Assembly (NCBI RefSeq): GCF_011075055.1
Contig: NC_058139.1
Location: 18,249,584 to 18,313,583, forward strand
Length of the DNA stretch: 64,000 nucleotides
Reading direction: 5' to 3'
Origin: Mangifera indica
Lineage: Eukaryota > Streptophyta > Magnoliopsida > Sapindales > Anacardiaceae
Positions within the stretch are counted from its first letter, which is position 1. Each line of letters begins with the position of its first letter. Below the pieces are notes generated by a model. The model did not search any database and was not told the DNA's origin. It saw only the letters and a list, made by a program, of their open reading frames with translations. The translations under genes and the position numbers were made by a program. This document shows positions 61,745 to 64,000 of the stretch, piece by piece.

Positions 61745-63130
61745 AGTGCACACATACTTGGATACTCACTTCAGATTTGATAGAACTTTAACTAAGATAA
61801 AACTCTAACCTCCTTAATGACTAAAGTAAAACTAGGAGAGAGGCATATGGTACATAACCAAGACAGACTATAAGGCTTACACAAAACTATGGGACACCAA
61901 GTAAGATACATAATACATAAAGTATACCAGAAGGCATACAAATTGCATATTTTAGATAGCTTTTTTTAAGTCTATCATTAAGTATGCAAATTTCTTAAGA
62001 AAATTAAGCAAAAGCCTAATAACCACGTTTGGGAATTAGTTTTCTTATACTATGATCCACAACCACTACACCACCGTAGATTTGAGCTGCCTGGTTGCTA
62101 TCTATGACGGCCTCTTCCAGCAAGGTGGTAATTTGGGGACCGTGGTAGATGTAACCAACTGGCTGAAGATGCTGGTACTGATGGTTATTGTAATGCTGAG
62201 GATGGTGTTGAAAATCATGTGGTTGAGGAGACTGCTGATGCCTGTTCTCAAACTTTGGCCGGCGGATACGGTTGATCTCGTCCAAGAGAGCGAAGCCCTC
62301 CCTGCCAACCTTTGCAAGGTGTTTGTAATAATCTGCCTGGTGAACCTGAGGGGCCATTAATTAGCAGTGTAAATGTTTACAAACTGGACAATTTTCTGTT
62401 GTGTTTGTCTTGGTACTAAACGTTTGAAGCCAGTTTCCTCTATATAGATATCATCATAAAGCTCTAAAGCCTTAGATATTAAGAATACATATCTTGTACC
62501 TTCAGTAATGTTGGAAAGCCAGAAAAAAGGAAGCAAGTCGGCCTTCCAAATATTCTTCAACTTTTCATGATTCCATTCAAAACATATACAGTAGTTTCGC
62601 AAATGGCATTAGCTCTACTGGGGAAGTAACTAAGGAATCTAGAGCCTGCCGAAAATTATAAAAAATGAAATATTTTATCAACTGGGTTAGTTTTTTTTTT
62701 TGCGTGTGGATCTTTCACATTCTTTTCTCTGAGAATAAAATATTAATTCAGTTATAATTCCAGTATTAAATGTATAGATATAAATATCAAGAGAGCAGCA
62801 CTCCAGGGCATTTCATCCTTCTGCTTGTCCGACCATTTGGTATATAGAAATGTCAATATCTCAGTCTTCACTTTATTCATTTTATAAGAAAAGGGTCAGG
62901 TATTGTCAATTATTTAAGATTATTGATGCTCCAGAATGGATTATTCAAAACCTTTTCTTATCAAGACTGCAAACAGTATATATTATGTGGCAAATCGTAA
63001 GTAGCAATTGAACTAGATAACTTCAAATATGTGAATTTCGGTTTTGTTTCTGATTTTTATAATTTTACATCTTATTTTTCTTTTTTGATTATAGATAATT
63101 CTTGCTTGCTAATTATCATCCGTTATATGT
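61745..63130. repeat. Segmental duplication, unit 2
   Basis: This is the partner of 44170-45600, in the same orientation. It keeps the small gene, its TATA region (CTATATAGA at about 62440) and the downstream AAGATTATTGATGCTCCAGA block (about 62918). Similarity ends near 63130. Confidence 0.88.
62016..62357 (-). CDS. Small unrecognised protein, copy 2 (113 aa)
   Basis: This is a single-exon frame of 113 residues, MAPQVHQADYYKHLAKVGRE to IRKLIPKRGY, closely similar to the protein at 44423-44767. Differences cluster in the His/Gln-rich middle (one Lys deleted, several substitutions). The N-terminal KVGREGFALL-EINRIRRPK and C-terminal IDSNQAAQ-YGGVVVVDHSIR blocks are almost unchanged. Frame retention after duplication suggests that both copies are, or recently were, functional. 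Family and function are unknown to me; no signal peptide or membrane segment is evident. Confidence 0.75.
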   Translation of the reverse strand: MAPQVHQADYYKHLAKVGREGFALLDEINRIRRPKFENRHQQSPQPHDFQHHPQHYNNHQYQHLQPVGYIYHGPQITTLLEEAVIDSNQAAQIYGGVVVVDHSIRKLIPKRGY

Positions 63131-64000
63131 ATGTAAATTAAGATGACCTTGGATTGATCAGGTTCTAATTTTTTGCTAGTTATTTTTTTTAATATAATTC
63201 TGGTTTAAGTTGACATTAATTTAGTATATATTATTGCCATAATGTGATCTCTATTAACTCGGTAATTAATTTTAGTTTATCTGGTAGGTTTCAATTATGG
63301 TAAACAATATCATTTTTTTTTTCTAATCAGAAAGAAGCCAATGTTCCTCAGATAACCAAAGAGAATGAAAATTAGTACCTTTTATGTGAATAGAGAAGGC
63401 AAGGTCATGTGTCACGTGTCATGTCAATTCTTCCTCAGATAAGCGCGAAGAAGAATATGGATTTATATAAATTAAAAAGACCTTTTAAATGGTCCATATA
63501 GACTCAAAGAAAGAAAGAAGGTACCTACATAAGTATGAAGCATAATTTATTTTTTAACTTTTGCATCTTTCACTTTTTGAAAAGTATATCATGAATGCCA
63601 GTGGGGTGGTGGTGGGGGATTAAAGTTCAGTAGATATGCATGGTCCATGGATATATGCAAATTTTATCTTGGTCTAACAATAAACCTCATGATGATGATG
63701 GGTCAAATCTTTTGGAAAACAGGAATGGTTTGCATATATATTTCTAATACACAATTCAAATATGTAGATAATGTGTCAACATATAATAAAATATCATTTT
63801 ATTTATAATTGAAAATCCCCTAATTATATAATGACATATTATTTATATATCTAAATTATATATTATTAAAGAAAAGCATACTCAGAGTTGGAGAACCTTA
63901 TTTTCCAATTCTAGCCCTAATCTTGTCTTAAATTGATGAGGAAAGTTGTACCGACATTCAGTTACTCAATTGTTGATTATTCTCTTCATTAACTTTCATC
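63131..64000. other. Intergenic, AT-rich, end of window
   Basis: No gene is supported and nothing else is recognised beyond homopolymer runs and a short GGTGGTGGTGGGGG purine-rich stretch near 63604. It could be the promoter or 3' side of a gene outside the window. Confidence 0.5.

Overview
The window is nuclear DNA of a eudicot plant. The evidence is AT-rich spacers, genes broken by short GT-AG introns, single-copy plant families (zeta-type phospholipase D, cytosolic L19, a MORF RNA-editing factor, a group VII ERF, plant GH28 polygalacturonases) and a heavy load of plant transposons. Exon maps were made by hand from splice consensus, reading phase and remembered family alignments; no search was run.

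Layout. Positions 1-28.4 kb are gene-rich. They hold the 5' half of a PLD-zeta1-like gene (minus strand), RPL19 (minus), a small chloroplast-like glycine-rich membrane protein gene with a 2-base frame break (plus), a long AT-rich spacer, a RAP2.3-like group VII ERF with a Met-Cys N-degron (minus), a TPR protein with a long disordered N-terminus (minus) and a MORF3-like organellar editing factor (minus). Between them sit short inverted-repeat elements, including a 1,024-bp Mutator-like element with a 9-bp target duplication and a 300-bp hAT-like element nested inside it.

Positions 29.8-43.1 kb hold two polygalacturonase genes on the minus strand with the same exon pattern. They are separated by a decayed Mutator-like element (MULE) about 7 kb long. 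It carries a DUF1985/Ulp1-type gene relic on the plus strand, a MURA transposase relic on the minus strand, a miniature LTR element and a 431-bp hAT-like insertion.

Positions 44.2-63.1 kb are a duplicated segment of about 1.4 kb, each copy with a small unrecognised protein gene (114 and 113 codons), driven apart by a transposon nest. An old Ty1/copia element was split first within its reverse transcriptase by a 5,270-bp younger copia (duplication TACAT/TACAC), then by a 7,231-bp MULE with a perfect 9-bp duplication (TATAAATTA). Its RNase H tail reappears at 61.1 kb. The intact-ended MULE encodes a broken Ulp1-type cysteine protease. It is bracketed by two inverted arms made of a 119-bp tandem repeat, which looks like a dimer of the 59-bp repeat in the older MULE at 34.4-35.2 kb.

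The host genes do not form a pathway. They are unrelated neighbours: lipid signalling, translation, hypoxia response, trafficking-like, mitochondrial RNA editing and cell-wall pectin breakdown. The most unusual structure is the Ulp1-carrying MULE pair with satellite-like inverted arms.
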